Below, piece after piece: positions 10,801 to 22,334 of a DNA stretch of 64,000 bases; the first letter of the stretch is position 1; every line of letters begins with the position of its first letter. The DNA is taken from assembly GCF_010183535.1 (NCBI RefSeq), contig NC_071331.1, positions 2,666,001-2,730,000 on the forward strand, written 5' to 3'. Origin of the DNA: Caenorhabditis remanei. Its lineage: Eukaryota; Nematoda; Chromadorea; Rhabditida; Rhabditidae. Under the pieces are notes generated by a model. The model did no database searches, was not told where the DNA came from, and saw nothing but the letters and a program-made list of their open reading frames with translations. The position numbers and the translations under genes were made by a program.

Positions 10801-13090
10801 GATTAATTTTGATCCAGCGCTCATTAGTTCCTTTATCAGTTTCAATCATACTGTTCAGGTTTTCAGATTTTCAGTCAACTTTTCTTGGAAGGTCTTGTTG
10901 AATGGAACAGTTTTTCCGATTTCAAAAGTTATGCCTGAAAAGTGGATATTTTCAACGGAGTGTTTACATTTTCACAGTAGACTTAAAAATGAAACAAATT
11001 TTGCAATTATTACATAATTAGAAAAAACACAATTTTTTGAAAATATAGGAAAACCTGAAATCCAGCAAACGGTGCAAATTAGCAATCCCTTTTATATCGG
11101 ATAGGTGAAATCGAGCTGAAATTATATCCCTGTTGTAGAAGTTATCATTTTCCAATTGTTGATGTTGTTAAGTTCTTATCGAGTTCAGTTTCTAGGTACT
11201 GTTTCGTAACGTGCTAAAAATTTTAGTGACTTCACCGGGTATCTAATTAGTGATTGCGATTGCGAGCATGTTGTTTTTTGGCTTGGTATGGCACTATGAT
11301 CATCGAATGGTACCGTTTCGAAATTCTCTGAAAATCCTTTCAATGTCCAGGTAAACAATATACTTCGCTTTTTTGTGGCCTTTTCGAGTTTTCAAAAAAT
11401 ATTTAATTAAATAAAAATATTTTAGCATAAAATATGGCTAGTTGAAATAGTTTTCATCCTGTTTTTTTTAACATTTGAAAAGCAATATGAAGTAAGTTTT
11501 TGTAAGCGAATATGTTCACTACGATAAATACGATTATGACCAATGTGATCACTAGGAAATGTTTTTTCTAGGATTAGCGAAACCGCGTTCAAATTTTGTC
11601 CTCGTTGTAAACATTGCTAGTGTTATTGAAGCATAGCCTGTAGATATTACCGTTTCGAAATTCCTGGAAAGTTCTTCCAATCCCAAAAGACAATTAATTC
11701 TTATCCAGTGCTCCGGAAATCTAGTATCGCACTTGTCACATAAAAAGGAATATGACCGAACAAAAAAAAAACTGTGCAAATCAGTAACCCTTTATTATAC
11801 CAGATTGGTAAAACCAATCTCAAATAATATCCTTGTTGTAAAAGTTATCATTTTCCCACAGTTGTTGTTTTTCAGTTTTTATCGAGTTAAGTTTATGGGT
11901 ACTGTTTCGTAGCATGCTCAAATATATAGTAACTTCACAGGGTACCTAATTGGTTGGGGAAAGAACATGCTAACAACGGTAAACTGTGCATTTCCATTCT
12001 CGGATTCCTCTAACTGCGCCACTATGATCATTGAATGGTACCGTTTCGAAATTCTCTAAAAATTCTGTCAATGTCCAGGTAAACAATAAAACTTTTAGCT
12101 TTTGTGACTTCTTCGAGTTTTCAAAAAATAAATATTTTGGCATAAAATGTGGCTAGTTGAAAATTTCCAAAATTTTAAAGAATTTCTAGAGTTGCTTCTT
12201 GAGTATTTATTAAAAGAGTTTGGAAATTCAACTGTTCCACTTTACCTGAAGTAAAAAGCAATATGATCATTTGGAAAAGGGTTTTCTCGGACTAGTGAAA
12301 CCGCGCTCAAATGTTTTCCTCGTTGTGAAAATTATCCTTCTTCCACTTTTTTAATATTCTGTTTTGCAACGTGCCCAAAATTATAGTGACTTCGTAGTGT
12401 GTATTATTGAAAGTGAGTTCACATTTAATTTTTGATTTTAAGAAAAATATTGTTACCCATTGTCCGAGTTACCGTCGCTATGTCTCTCAATAGTACCGTC
12501 TCGAACGGTTCAGAAATTCATAACCATACCCCGAAAGACTCATGAAAGGCGGATACTGTACACAAAACGTTTTTCTTTTCACTGTTTCTGGAAGTCATTG
12601 AACTTTGAATCTTTTGTTGGGTACCTTGATAACAACTAGGAACGGAAACAATATTTGTTACTCGTAAATCTCGGAGGTATTTCGAATCTTTGTTTTTCTG
12701 AAATCTTATTCTAAAACGTCTTTCTTGTTAATGATATTACTTAGATTATATATTTTTAACGGTGATATAGAATCCAGTATGTTTCTGTGTAACTTTCAAA
12801 TGAGAATTGGAGGAAATAACAAACTGAAATTGATTGACTACATACACTATACACTTATTGTTGATTGCAAAAACACAAATAAATTTTTTTTTGCGTTACC
12901 GTTCCAATTGGTCATTATAAATAAGTGATCTTGTAGAATATCCACTCGGTAAATCATATATAGACTGGTTAGAACAAAAAACATATTTTTTTCGATAAAA
13001 CCATCCTAAAAAATTTTATTGATACAAAAATAATTTGAGCAATAAATTTGGTCTTTGAAGTAAGCAAAAAAGGTACAAAGAACAACGAAA
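7898..13090. repeat. 3' flank of copy 2, then a long array of diverged GAAACCGCGCTC units
   Basis: 7,995-8,400 repeats the downstream block of copies 1 and 3. From 8,400 the diverged unit recurs, with its marker motif near 8,475, 9,644, 9,808, 10,615, 11,105, 11,575, 11,808 and 12,296. Each marker is followed by blocks such as GGTACTGTTTCGTAACGTGC and TTCGAAATTCTCTGAAAATC. No ORF has conserved coding features. Confidence 0.55.
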
Positions 13091-13096
13091 ATTTTC

Positions 13097-13803
13097 TGTC
13101 TTGCCCCCTCCTCATCCCTCTCCAGACTTCTTGAATCCACTCTACGAACTTACTCTAGGAAAACTCTCCAACGATGCAATATCGCTTTCTCATCTTATTC
13201 GCATCGTCTAGAACTTCTCTCTATCTACTCTATAAGACACCGTAGACTCAAAGCGCAATTACTCCTCCTGTATAAATTTATAGCTGGCGCATCTCATTTT
13301 CCCAATCTCAATTCCTTTATCAGACTGTCAAGTTCTCCACGAAGACCCATGACCCTCATTTATCTCTCCCCCTCTCCGACAATTTTTTCTCTTTTATCCT
13401 TCCCATCTGGAATGCCATCGTTGCCAATGTTAGTAGTTTCCTCTCCCCCTCCCAATTTGAACATCTTCTTGACTCTGCCATTACCCGGTTTTAATTAATT
13501 ATCTCATCTGGTCATTTTGTTAAATACATATTATTGCCATTACCCGGTTTTAATTAATTATCTCATCTGGTCATTTTTGTTAAATACATATATTCTTTTC
13601 TCATTTAATTTGCCTTCTTACGGTTATCTATTCCCCCTTGCCAACTTGTCTGTCTACCCTCCTTTTTATATGTATTCTCATTCCCCGTTTCCTATGTATC
13701 ATGTCATCCCTATTTTCTACTCGAAACTGTCTCGTGAGGGATCGTTTCTAGTCTTTTGAATCTATATGGTTTCCTTTTAGTCGCAATAAATTTAATTTAA
13801 TTT
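13097..13803 (+). mobile_element. 5'-truncated LINE (non-LTR retrotransposon), 3' end with degenerate ORF2 tail
   Basis: Broken translation on the plus strand resembles the extreme C-terminus of LINE ORF2: a stretch reading IRHRRLKAQLLLLYKFIAG, then after a frame change LPIWNAIV and a stop near 13,491. A 59-bp segment is duplicated in tandem at 13,477-13,595. The 3' end is a short microsatellite tail (AATAAATTTAATTTAATTTA). AACGAAA followed by TTTT flanks both ends (13,084 and 13,804), a likely target-site duplication. It is a dead fragment. Confidence 0.6.
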
Positions 13804-13814
13804 AACGAAAGTTT

Positions 13815-14054
13815 TTCACTCGGTTTTTCAACTGCTGCAACTTAGGAACCCTTTTTATCCCATATTGTTGAAACCGCGTTCCAATAAAACCCTTTTGTTT
13901 AAAATGCTCGTTTTTCTATTATTTGTTCAGTTTCAATCCGATTCGTGTTTAGGTCCTGTTTCGTCACGTGCTTATAATTCTCGTGACTTAGGGTATTCGA
14001 TTATAATCAATAGTGATTGTGATACTTCTTACGTCCCTTTTGACTTACTGTAAC
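13815..14054. repeat. Diverged repeat unit carrying the LTR element insertion
   Basis: The unit has the family phrases (GTTGAAACCGCGTTCCAAT, TCCTGTTTCGTCACGTGC). It is interrupted after GTAAC at 14,054 by the LTR element and resumes at 16,046. Confidence 0.55.
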
Positions 14055-14200
14055 TGTTACGTTTGTGGAATCGAGCCGTAAGCGAGTTATTAAGAACAGG
14101 TTTATTTACAAACTGATTTCCATAGGAAATAACAAGTTCAATAAGTAGAGCACGTGAACTAGGGTGCTAGGCCAGGTTTCTATATCTCACGGATATAACA
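14055..14200 (-). repeat. 3' LTR of the gag-only element
   Basis: This 146-bp LTR appears to match the copy at 15,900-16,045 exactly, with TG...CA termini. It is unusually short. The polypurine tract ends directly against it at 14,201 on the minus strand. Confidence 0.9.
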
Positions 14201-14212
14201 TCTCTCCTTCTA
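14201..14212 (-). other. Polypurine tract
   Basis: On the minus strand a purine run (AGAAGGAGAGA) directly precedes the 3' LTR, the usual site of plus-strand DNA priming. It overlaps the last codons of gag. Confidence 0.7.
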
Positions 14213-15814
14213 ACAGCGAAAGTCCACGGGTGCCACGTCATTCTGATCGAATCCTCTCCAATTGGCATCTGGTCCACTCATCATTCTCAACTCGTAACAA
14301 TTTGGAATCCACACGTAACGTCCGGTCATCTCCGAGCATCCAAAATTGTTTCTCCAGGGGTACATTGCAAAGCTGGGTTGTGGTGGGGTTGGCAACGATG
14401 GTGTGCTACTTCCTTGTTGATTCCAGCCACGATTCCACTGTGAATGCTGCCCCAATGTCTCTGGAAAACTAACTTTTAGTTCAGGTTGCAATCTCGAGTT
14501 CTCTTTAGGATTCTTCTTTTCCCAACGATCGTGTCTCTCAAAGGCTCCAACTTTCTCCTTCCGACCAGGATTTGGACTTCTTGTCACGAAACTCTTGCAT
14601 CTCTCCTTTCCAGTCTCTTCACAATTCCTCTGAATCTTCACAAACTTCTCATCTGGCCAACGTCTCACATGTCTCTTCATCGATCCGGTCTTCACGACTT
14701 CTGTCGATCCCTTTCTCGGCTTCGATTCCTTCACGTATATACCATTGACTTTGTAGATGTCTCTTCTTCTTTTCGGTGTCTTCGCAACTACATGATTAAC
14801 TCTGTGACCCGAACGGTCTGACTTCTCATCATCTTGTTGTTCTCGGCATTTCTTGGATATGTGTCCTCTGCGTCCGCAGTCAAAACATTCCTTATTCTTG
14901 GCCCAACAATTCATTGCGTTATGCTCACCTCCACATCGATGGCATTTCTTCTTTCTTTGATTATGATTTCTCGTCGGCTTCTCTTCGTCAGAATCATCTT
15001 CATCTACAGAACTTCCTTCGTTCTCACGTTGCTTCTCTTTTCTTAGCAAGTGTCTCTGGCTCGATCTTTTCTGTTCTTTCGCTTTCTCAGTTCTCATCTT
15101 TCTCACAGCAAATACCTCTTCACTTGTTCTACATCCTCCGATGTTTTTGGCGTCTTCTCTGAACTCTAGCAACTTCATGATTTCATGCTCCAATTGAATA
15201 AGTGTCGTCGTTGGCCTTGTCTCCATAATCTGCATAGCCCGAGCTCTTATATCAACTGTTCCGTTAGTTCTTAGACCCTTTATCCACATCAAACACTGCA
15301 CTTGTTCAGAACTCATCTCATTGAATTTGGCATCAGCATAGGCTTTCTTCACTCGACCGGTGTACTCTCCTAAGTCGCCGCCTTCGTCTATGATTTTCAA
15401 AAATTCCATTCTTCTTGCAAATGTTGATCTTGTCGATGGAAAACATTCTTTCAGTTTGTTCACAATTTCCTCAAATTTGAACTCACTCGTCTTATCTGGT
15501 AGGATTCTATTTGTAAAATAGTTGTAGTCTCTTTGGTTCAATTTGCTCAATACTAGTCTTCTCTTGGCTTCATCTGATAAATCAGTGCCTTCACCCGTAA
15601 TGGTGTCTCCATATCTCAAGTACCAGTCTTCAAACGCCTGACCTTCTTCTGGTTCATACTCAAAATTAGCAATTCTTCTCGAAATCGAATCCACGAGTCC
15701 AGTTCCTGCTCCTTCGGTTGTCTTTGTCGTCAATTTCAATCGTCCGTCGGCCAACGCCTTCAGCACCTCATCCATCGAAATTTGAACGTTCATACCTTGA
15801 GCTTCTTCTACCAT
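14210..15814 (-). CDS. Gag polyprotein of LTR retrotransposon (534 aa)
   Basis: The N-terminal two-thirds is a helical capsid-type region of nematode retrotransposons (around residues 45-225, with FEDWYLRYGDTI and FARRMEFLKII). A lysine/arginine-rich linker follows, then two zinc knuckles at about residues 288-322: CHRCGGEHNAMNC (C-X2-C-X3-H-X4-C, one residue short) and CFDCGRRGHISKKC (canonical CCHC). Gag packages element RNA and forms particles. The ATG at 15,814 lies about 70 bp after the primer site. The frame is uninterrupted, which supports recent activity. The C-terminal tail is basic, then rich in Pro, Asn and Trp. Confidence 0.88.
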   Translation of the reverse strand: MVEEAQGMNVQISMDEVLKALADGRLKLTTKTTEGAGTGLVDSISRRIANFEYEPEEGQAFEDWYLRYGDTITGEGTDLSDEAKRRLVLSKLNQRDYNYFTNRILPDKTSEFKFEEIVNKLKECFPSTRSTFARRMEFLKIIDEGGDLGEYTGRVKKAYADAKFNEMSSEQVQCLMWIKGLRTNGTVDIRARAMQIMETRPTTTLIQLEHEIMKLLEFREDAKNIGGCRTSEEVFAVRKMRTEKAKEQKRSSQRHLLRKEKQRENEGSSVDEDDSDEEKPTRNHNQRKKKCHRCGGEHNAMNCWAKNKECFDCGRRGHISKKCREQQDDEKSDRSGHRVNHVVAKTPKRRRDIYKVNGIYVKESKPRKGSTEVVKTGSMKRHVRRWPDEKFVKIQRNCEETGKERCKSFVTRSPNPGRKEKVGAFERHDRWEKKNPKENSRLQPELKVSFPETLGQHSQWNRGWNQQGSSTPSLPTPPQPSFAMYPWRNNFGCSEMTGRYVWIPNCYELRMMSGPDANWRGFDQNDVAPVDFRC

Positions 15815-15882
15815 CGTCTACTCCTTTGGTTTCTATTGTGGTCGGTTGTTGGTTCTCTTCTTGAGTCTCTCGTGGTCCTTTA

Positions 15883-15898
15883 GTGATCCTGATCGCCA
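15883..15898 (-). other. Primer-binding site candidate
   Basis: TGGCGATCAGGATCAC on the minus strand starts one base after the 5' LTR. TGG is the complement of a tRNA CCA end. I cannot name the tRNA with confidence. Confidence 0.55.
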
Positions 15899-15899
15899 C

Positions 15900-16045
15900 T
15901 GTTACGTTTGTGGAATCGAGCCGTAAGCGAGTTATTAAGAACAGGTTTATTTACAAACTGATTTCCATAGGAAATAACAAGTTCAATAAGTAGAGCACGT
16001 GAACTAGGGTGCTAGGCCAGGTTTCTATATCTCACGGATATAACA
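15900..16045 (-). repeat. 5' LTR of the gag-only element
   Basis: This is the 146-bp partner of 14,055-14,200 with no difference found by eye. It should contain the promoter for the minus-strand gag transcript. Confidence 0.9.
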
Positions 16046-16050
16046 GTAAC

Positions 16051-18234
16051 TGTTCCAAAATTTCTAGAAAATCCTGTCATTACTCCAAAAACCAGTTGTT
16101 GAGAGAGACTTGTAGCCTTTTATTCAAGTTGTAGTACATTTTTGCAAATAATTCTGCTGTCAATAAGTTTTTTGATGTGGCAAACTTAATATGCTTGGTA
16201 TTTGATTATAAGGCTCGAATCTGGAATTTTAAATGTTTTCAAGGAAACAGTGAAAATTCACTTTTTCTTGTTACTCTGTTTTTGAGTGATCGATATATGG
16301 TTACTTAAACTTCTGACCAGAGAAACTTTTTTTCAGTTTCAGCATATTGATAAAAATTCTTGAAAATAGGAAAAGTTGATAAGGATGCAATGAAAATACC
16401 ATTAATCAAGATTCAATAACATTTATTTCTCTCAACAAAAAAATCAACAAAAAAGATATGGAGTGCACGAAATGATCATCAGAGCACAAAAAACCAAGGA
16501 CAATTTTTGAAAAAGCGTAAATTTTGGACTTTTCACATTCTCTTACACAATTATTGCTACCATTTCTGCAAATTAGGCGCCCATTTTATCTCGTTTTCCT
16601 TGAAGTTCTCTCAAATGAAATCCTTCTAAAAGTGCTTATTTTTCTACTGTTGTTTTTGTGTTTAGTTGGGGTTGAATTCATTTTTTGTTCTGTTTCAAAA
16701 CGTGCTCAAAAATACAGTGACGTAGTAATGTGGTTGATAAACTTGTTAGACGTTGTTTTCAATAAGTGACTTCCAGAAAAAGCTGATAGGAATTTAAAAT
16801 GGACAGTAAACAAATGTTTTTCCTGGAGAATTCGCTCCAAACACAGGACCTTTTGAAAAACCAAATAGCGCTACATATGAAAAATTGGAGTTTCCCGTTT
16901 CAAATAGTTGATAAGGAAGAAAGGATATTCCAATATGTAGTAAAAGTTATTTGTACGACTTATTTCAGCAATTTTGTAGCTACTCAGGTAGAAAGAACAT
17001 ATTTTTTATATGATACTTTCTCGCTGTGGTTGGAAGAAATTTAACATTTTCCCATTTATCACATAATTTCTCATTAGAATGTTTGAAAATCGTACAAAAG
17101 GTAATCGGTTGTTAACGTGTGCAAGTTACATAACCGTTTTATTCCTTGCTAGTGAAACTGCACTCTATAAAAGTTGTTTTCTCACTTTTCAGTTTAAAAA
17201 GTTAAAGTTCTGTTTTGTGACATGATGAAAAGTTGAGAGATTTTTAAATATAGTTCATCTTTTTATATTCGAGCTTTTCAAAGATGTTTTTTGACTCTGA
17301 AGGATCATTCAAACACACCAATAATTGATCACTACAGTTTCCTTAACTTCTTCGTTACATTTGTCCTAGGTTTTCTTAGAATTTATGGAATCTTCTCTTA
17401 CCCCCAGTAAAACCTAATTTCTCAATAAAACTTTTACCCAAAGCTCAAAACTGTAATTTTTGTTTTTTCGGAGAATTAACGGAAACTTTTTAGCTTGTCT
17501 CTTTGACGATCAATAGTTTTGAGACTTCAGGATTTTTCTGTTTTTTTGCAAAAACTTCCCACCGACAAGTAAATCACATCAGTTTGTTCTCTTATTACAT
17601 GTAGACGATACATTAAACATTCTAATTCCCATTCCTGTTACTGTTTCTAAAAAATGATTTATTTGGTTTCTAGGCACCTTTATAGTTAATGAAAAGTCAA
17701 TATAAGAAGAACAAAGAAACATTTTTTGGTAATTTTTTGAAATTTTGAGTTTCCAATATTCCCGAAAACTTTATGTTGATAAATTGATACCAGCTATTGA
17801 AAAAAATTATGTTTCAAAAATTTGAGAAAAATGTGTTGACGATACAGTAAACATTCTGAATCCCATTCTTGCTACTGTAAAAAATATTGGCAATTTCTTG
17901 AAATTCTGGGTTCCCGATAATCCTGAAAGCTTTATCTTGACAAAAAAGCTATGTTTCAAAAATTTGAGAAAAATTGAGTCAGTTTTCCGGTATTGTTGGG
18001 AAGTGCCTTTTGCCTACAGTACTATTCGAAAGTTTTTGTTGACCGTTAAAAATTGAATTACTGGATGAGAGACGAATCTGGTTATTTCTTTTCACAAGAA
18101 TTGCAAACACTGGTAGTGAAACAGTTTCGTTACTAACAAAAAAAAGGTGGATTTGAAAGGCCGTAAATTTTTTGCACAATTTTGCAATTTTGCTGTTGTT
18201 CTCAGGAGATATCAAGACCACGTTTCATAAAGTT
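16051..18234. repeat. AT-rich stretch with weak repeat units, no gene
   Basis: Scattered diverged family phrases occur (GTTCTGTTTCAAAACGTGCTC near 16,688, AGTGAAACTGCACTC near 17,150). A block near 17,750-17,990 (TCCCGAAAACTTTATG, GATAAATTGA) recurs near 24,520-24,640. Short ORFs here lack coding character. Confidence 0.45.
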
Positions 18235-18905
18235 TTAGTAAATCTTCTCTATTATAACCTTTATCCAAAGACTTTGTTAAAACAATCACGGAAATAACCG
18301 AAAATGTTTGTCATAAAACGTGATTTATCTGAAAAAAATGTTATCTGAAAATCCAATTTTCTGTTTCAATAATTGGATAGAGAATGTGGGAAAGTCGAAA
18401 ATTCCGATGGTCAACCATACCGGTTTCTAATAGAAGGTAAACTCAAAACTAGCTTTGTGTCAATAGTGTTGTCAATTAACATTGAATTTTAATCGCCCTA
18501 GAATATTGTCTTAGGATATCTGAAATGTTTCTGTTGCTATAATTCATGTTCCTTGAGTTCTTAATTTTAGTTTATTGGCTAGAATTAGGGAGCAGATGGA
18601 ATATAATGACATTTTTAGAAGAAGATTTTGACCTTATCTTATTGTAAACAGCACCCAAAAATGGTTAAAATAGTGTTGAATTTCGCTTTTTGGTAAAAAC
18701 TGATAGTTTTGTTGTTTACAAACGAACAGTGGAAAAATACGTCGAAAACGAATTATGAGACTGCCTTGAGTATAAACTAACTTTGACTTGCCAAGGGTCC
18801 AAACTTTGGACCTCGTTTTTCTCAAATATCAGACCTCGAAGGCAAAAACTGAATATATATTTGGAATCAGCATTTTTTCAGCTTTCCAATGATATAGGTC
18901 ACGTC
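18235..18905. repeat. Segmental duplication block upstream of copy 3, with empty Tc1-like site
   Basis: The block parallels 5,225-5,912. At 18,890-18,900 it carries the uninterrupted sequence into which the Tc1-like element was inserted in the 5.9-kb copy. It leads directly into the conserved upstream block of gene copy 3. Confidence 0.65.
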
Positions 18906-19217
18906 ACCATCCTTAGTTAATACAAGTGAAAATATTTCAATCATCATTCGCCCGTACTCTTTTCCAGTTTTATCATTTTCTGCTACCTATGTTCTCTCTC
19001 GTTTAAAAAACTAATTGCCGTGTGGGTAATAGAAGTCATTCCCCCATTATTACACTCCCTTGAACCCCTGAAACCTCTCAGACAAAGGATAACTTCTCGT
19101 TTTTTTTGTTCCGTTTGAAATCGGATACGTTTAGAGATGTCAGTTTACCCTCAATTTCTCACCTAACTTTTCTTAACTTCTTTTCGAAATTTGGATTTTT
19201 TTCCTTAATTTCTAGTA

Positions 19218-19849
19218 ATGATGAAAATCAATGGCTCCGGTAAAAAGATGACTGCGAAACAGTTGAGAACGAAATTTGAAAGACAAGACTCGTGTGATGA
19301 GACTTATTTTGATGAATTGTGAGTTGGGAAGGTAAAAGTTGAAGTGACTATTAATATATTCAGTTAAGACACTCAATTTGATTATGAAACATCATATATT
19401 TTCTACTGTCCAACATTCATCTCCATATTTTTTCTAGAAAAGAATCCCGTAAATGGCGTGAACCACCAGAGAAGGCTCTTCGTTTCGAGAATCTCATAAT
19501 TCAAGAGACAAATCTCCCATTGGAACAAATTGAAGAATCGAAGAAGATGTTGGGTGATGCATTGCAGTTATGTGGCATTGAGAATGAAATTGCCAGTTTC
19601 ATGAAGAGGAAATTTGATGCCAAATATGGTGAGGATTAATTTTGATATATTCGTAATTAAGTTTTCTACAGATCTCAATGATCTCATAAAACATATGTTT
19701 CCATGAGTTTTTCTGCAAAACGATCCCTTATTTCATTTCCAGGCGGACATTGGCAATGCATAGTCGGAAGAAACTTCGGAAGTCACTTGGATCCAATTCA
19801 ATTCATTCATTTCACTGTTTCAAAGATTTCAGTTATTCTCTTCAGATGA
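19218..19849 (+). CDS. Dynein light chain LC8-like protein, copy 3 (three exons)
   Basis: The exons are 19,218-19,318, 19,438-19,628 and 19,743-19,849, with the same lengths (101, 191, 107) and phases as copy 1, giving 132 residues. Splice sites are GTGAGT/TTTCTAG and GTGAGG/TTTCCAG. Compared with copy 1, few residues differ (FGKK to SGKK, NSCD to DSCD, KKSR to KESR, PPVK to PPEK, QYIV to QCIV). The LC8 core is intact with VGRNFGSH and VILFR. The conserved upstream block is at about 19,059-19,170. It should be read as a functional paralogue unless expression data say otherwise. Confidence 0.8.
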
Positions 19850-21640
19850 TTCATTTCTAGTAAATGTAAAACATTGTACAGAGCATATCGGTTGACTGGA
19901 ACTTCTTCTGACAAGATCTTTGTTTCACCTTCTTTGCAACTTTCAAAAAAAAAAGTTCTTTATAAAACCACTCGCTGCTCAAAATTTTGATATGAAAAAG
20001 AAAATATTTTTAGCCGTTTCCTGTTGTCAACAGATAGTTCCCGAACCTGAAGATTCCATTGACTCGATGGCAACTACAGTTAAATACCCGTTCATGCATA
20101 TATTAGACAACTTTTTTGAATATTTCTAGCCAGACTTCGCCGTTTTGAGAGAAAAAAAGTACACATTGATACATTACTACTGTTTCATTAGATCAAAAAA
20201 AGTTAATAACTTATTAAAATTCTGGTCACTTCGCGTCATTTCGCGTCAGTAAGAATACTCTATCTATAATTTCTTGTCGTCCATGTTCATTCACTAGATA
20301 CGGACATCGTGTCACTCTCTTGCACAACTTAGGTTACTGTAGGTAAAGTACTTTTAATTAATATTTGGAATAATTGAACTTGGACTTCATTATTGACTAA
20401 AATAAATTACACTAGTTATTTCGTGTAGGTGAAACCGCGCTCCACCGGAAAAGATTTGTTTTTTCTTTCAGTTTCAATTTCTAAGTTTTGAAATTGGGCG
20501 TGATCAAACATAAATTGTGAGTTTCAGGTGACTCCTTCAAAAATCTGACAGGAATTCAAGATACTGATTATGTGGTGAATTCGGGGGTTAGTTTGGGATT
20601 TATTTTCAAATTCACTGACCTCTGTTACTGGCTAGAACAAAATCCACACTAATTATTTTGGGTAGTTGAAACCGCGATCCACTGGAAATTTCATGTGATG
20701 CTCTTTTTTTTATGTGCTCAAAATTATAGTGGCTTTACTGAATTCATTGTTGGTAGAATTACTTCTCGAGGCTTTTGCAACTTTAGGTTTTCCATCGTGT
20801 TTCGTTTTTTCTTTCAGTTTCAATTTCTAAGTTTAGAAATTGTGCGAGATCAAATTAAAAATAGTGCGTTTTAGTTGACTCCTTCAAAAATCTGACAAGA
20901 ATTCAAGATACTGATTATGTGGTGAATTCGGGGGTTAGTTTCTGATTTATTTTCAAATTCACTGAACCTCAATTACTGGCTAGAACTAAATCCACACTAG
21001 TTATATTGGGTCGGTGAAACCGCGCTCCACTGAAAACTTCATTCGTTGTACTTTTTTTTAAATGTTTTCAAAATTATAGTGACATCACAGAGTACATTGT
21101 TGGTAGAATTACTCCTCGAGGGTTTTGCAAGTTTAGGTTTTCCACCGTCTATTCTGCTATTTTTTCTATACTACAGTCCCCGTTTGAAAGTGCTCAGAAA
21201 GTCATTACAATATCCTAAAAAAACAAGAGCTGTGGATCCTCGTTAATTTCAAACATACATTTTCTGGTTTTTGAGCTATTTTTCTTCAAAGGTTCGCTTG
21301 TTGAAAAGGCCGTTTTTTCCAAATATTGATACAATGAATATCGATTATTTCAATAAACTCTTAGTGACGAAAAAGCAAGTTATATTGGGCTGGTGAAGCT
21401 GAAAAATGTTTTTTCTTTCTTTTCAGTTTCTAGGCACTGTTTAGAAACATGCTTGAAATTATAGTGACTTGTAAATAGCACTGCTATTCTCATTTACCTG
21501 TTCCACATTGCTGGAGTTAGTACTATTTCAAAGTACCTGGAAAATCCTATGAATACCCTAAAAGACAATTGGTTAGGAATCCGCTCCTTTATCATTTCAA
21601 TCTTAATGTTTGTTTACAGTTGTTCTTATTGAAATCAACC
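19850..21640. repeat. 3' flank of copy 3 and diverged repeat units
   Basis: 19,950-20,350 repeats the downstream block of copies 1 and 2. Beyond it, units with GGTGAAACCGCGCTCCAC lie near 20,430, 20,666, 21,013 and 21,393. The pair starting near 20,515 and 20,870 is a close local duplication (ATCTGACAGGAATTCAAG / ATCTGACAAGAATTCAAG). No gene is seen. Confidence 0.55.
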
Positions 21641-21886
21641 GTTTTTCTGCTGTGTTCTCTCTCTCTCTTTTGAAAAATAAAACTAATTGTGGTGTGGGTA
21701 ATAGGGGTTCTTCCCCAATTATTACAATCCCTTGAACCCTTGAAACCTCTCAGACAAAGGATAACTTCTCGTTTTTTGTTCCGTTTGAAATCGGATACGT
21801 TTAGAGATGTCAACTTACCCTCAATTTCTCACCTAACTTTTCTTAACTTCTTTTTGAAATTTGGATTTTATTCCTCGTCAAAAAAT

Positions 21887-22334
21887 ATGAAAATCAATGA
21901 CTTCGGTAAAAAGATGAATTATTGAATTATTCAGTTAAGTCATATAATTAGATAATGAAACAGTATATTCTCTACTATCCAACATTCATCTCCATCTTTT
22001 TTTTCAGAAAAGAATCCCGTAAATGGCGTGAACCACCAGAGAAGGCTCTTCGTTTCGAGAATCTCATAATTCAAGAGACAAATCTCCCATTGGAACAAAT
22101 TGAAGAATCGAAGAAGATGTTGGGTGATGCATTGCAGTTATGTGGCATTGAGAATGAAATTGCCAGTTTCATGAAGAGGAAATTTGATGCCAAATATGGT
22201 AAGGATTAATTTTAACGAATTCGTAATTAAGTTTTCTATAAAATTAATGATTACAAAAAGTTTGTAGGAAATTTATGAGTGTTTTTGCAAAACGATACAT
22301 TATTTCATTTCCAGGCGGACACTGTTACTCATGA
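21887..22334 (+). pseudogene. LC8-like copy 4, broken in exons 1 and 3
   Basis: Exon 1 starts at 21,887 but runs straight into intron 1 sequence after KINDFGKKM (stop near 21,923), because about 110 bp including the donor are deleted. Exon 2 (22,008-22,198) looks identical to that of copy 3 and keeps both splice sites. Exon 3 begins correctly at 22,315 but after GGH switches to sequence normally far downstream and stops at once (TGA near 22,334), losing VGRNFGS. No LC8 protein can be made. The upstream block is present at about 21,727-21,840. Confidence 0.8.

Larger units (their letters stand above)
14055..16045 (-). mobile_element. Gag-only LTR retrotransposon, complete
   Basis: Two 146-bp LTRs (14,055-14,200 and 15,900-16,045) appear identical by eye. 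They begin TGTTA and end TAACA, and are flanked by a 5-bp target duplication GTAAC (14,050-14,054 and 16,046-16,050). The element reads on the minus strand. A primer-binding site candidate TGGCGATCAGG begins 1 nt inside the 5' LTR. A polypurine tract AGAAGGAGAGA abuts the 3' LTR. The only gene is gag; there is no protease, RT or integrase. It must therefore be mobilised in trans. Apparently identical LTRs imply a very recent insertion. Confidence 0.93.

Noticed and set aside
14164..15162. Plus-strand ORFs of 70-111 codons
   Set aside because: They lie antisense to the gag frame of the LTR element and show no family features.
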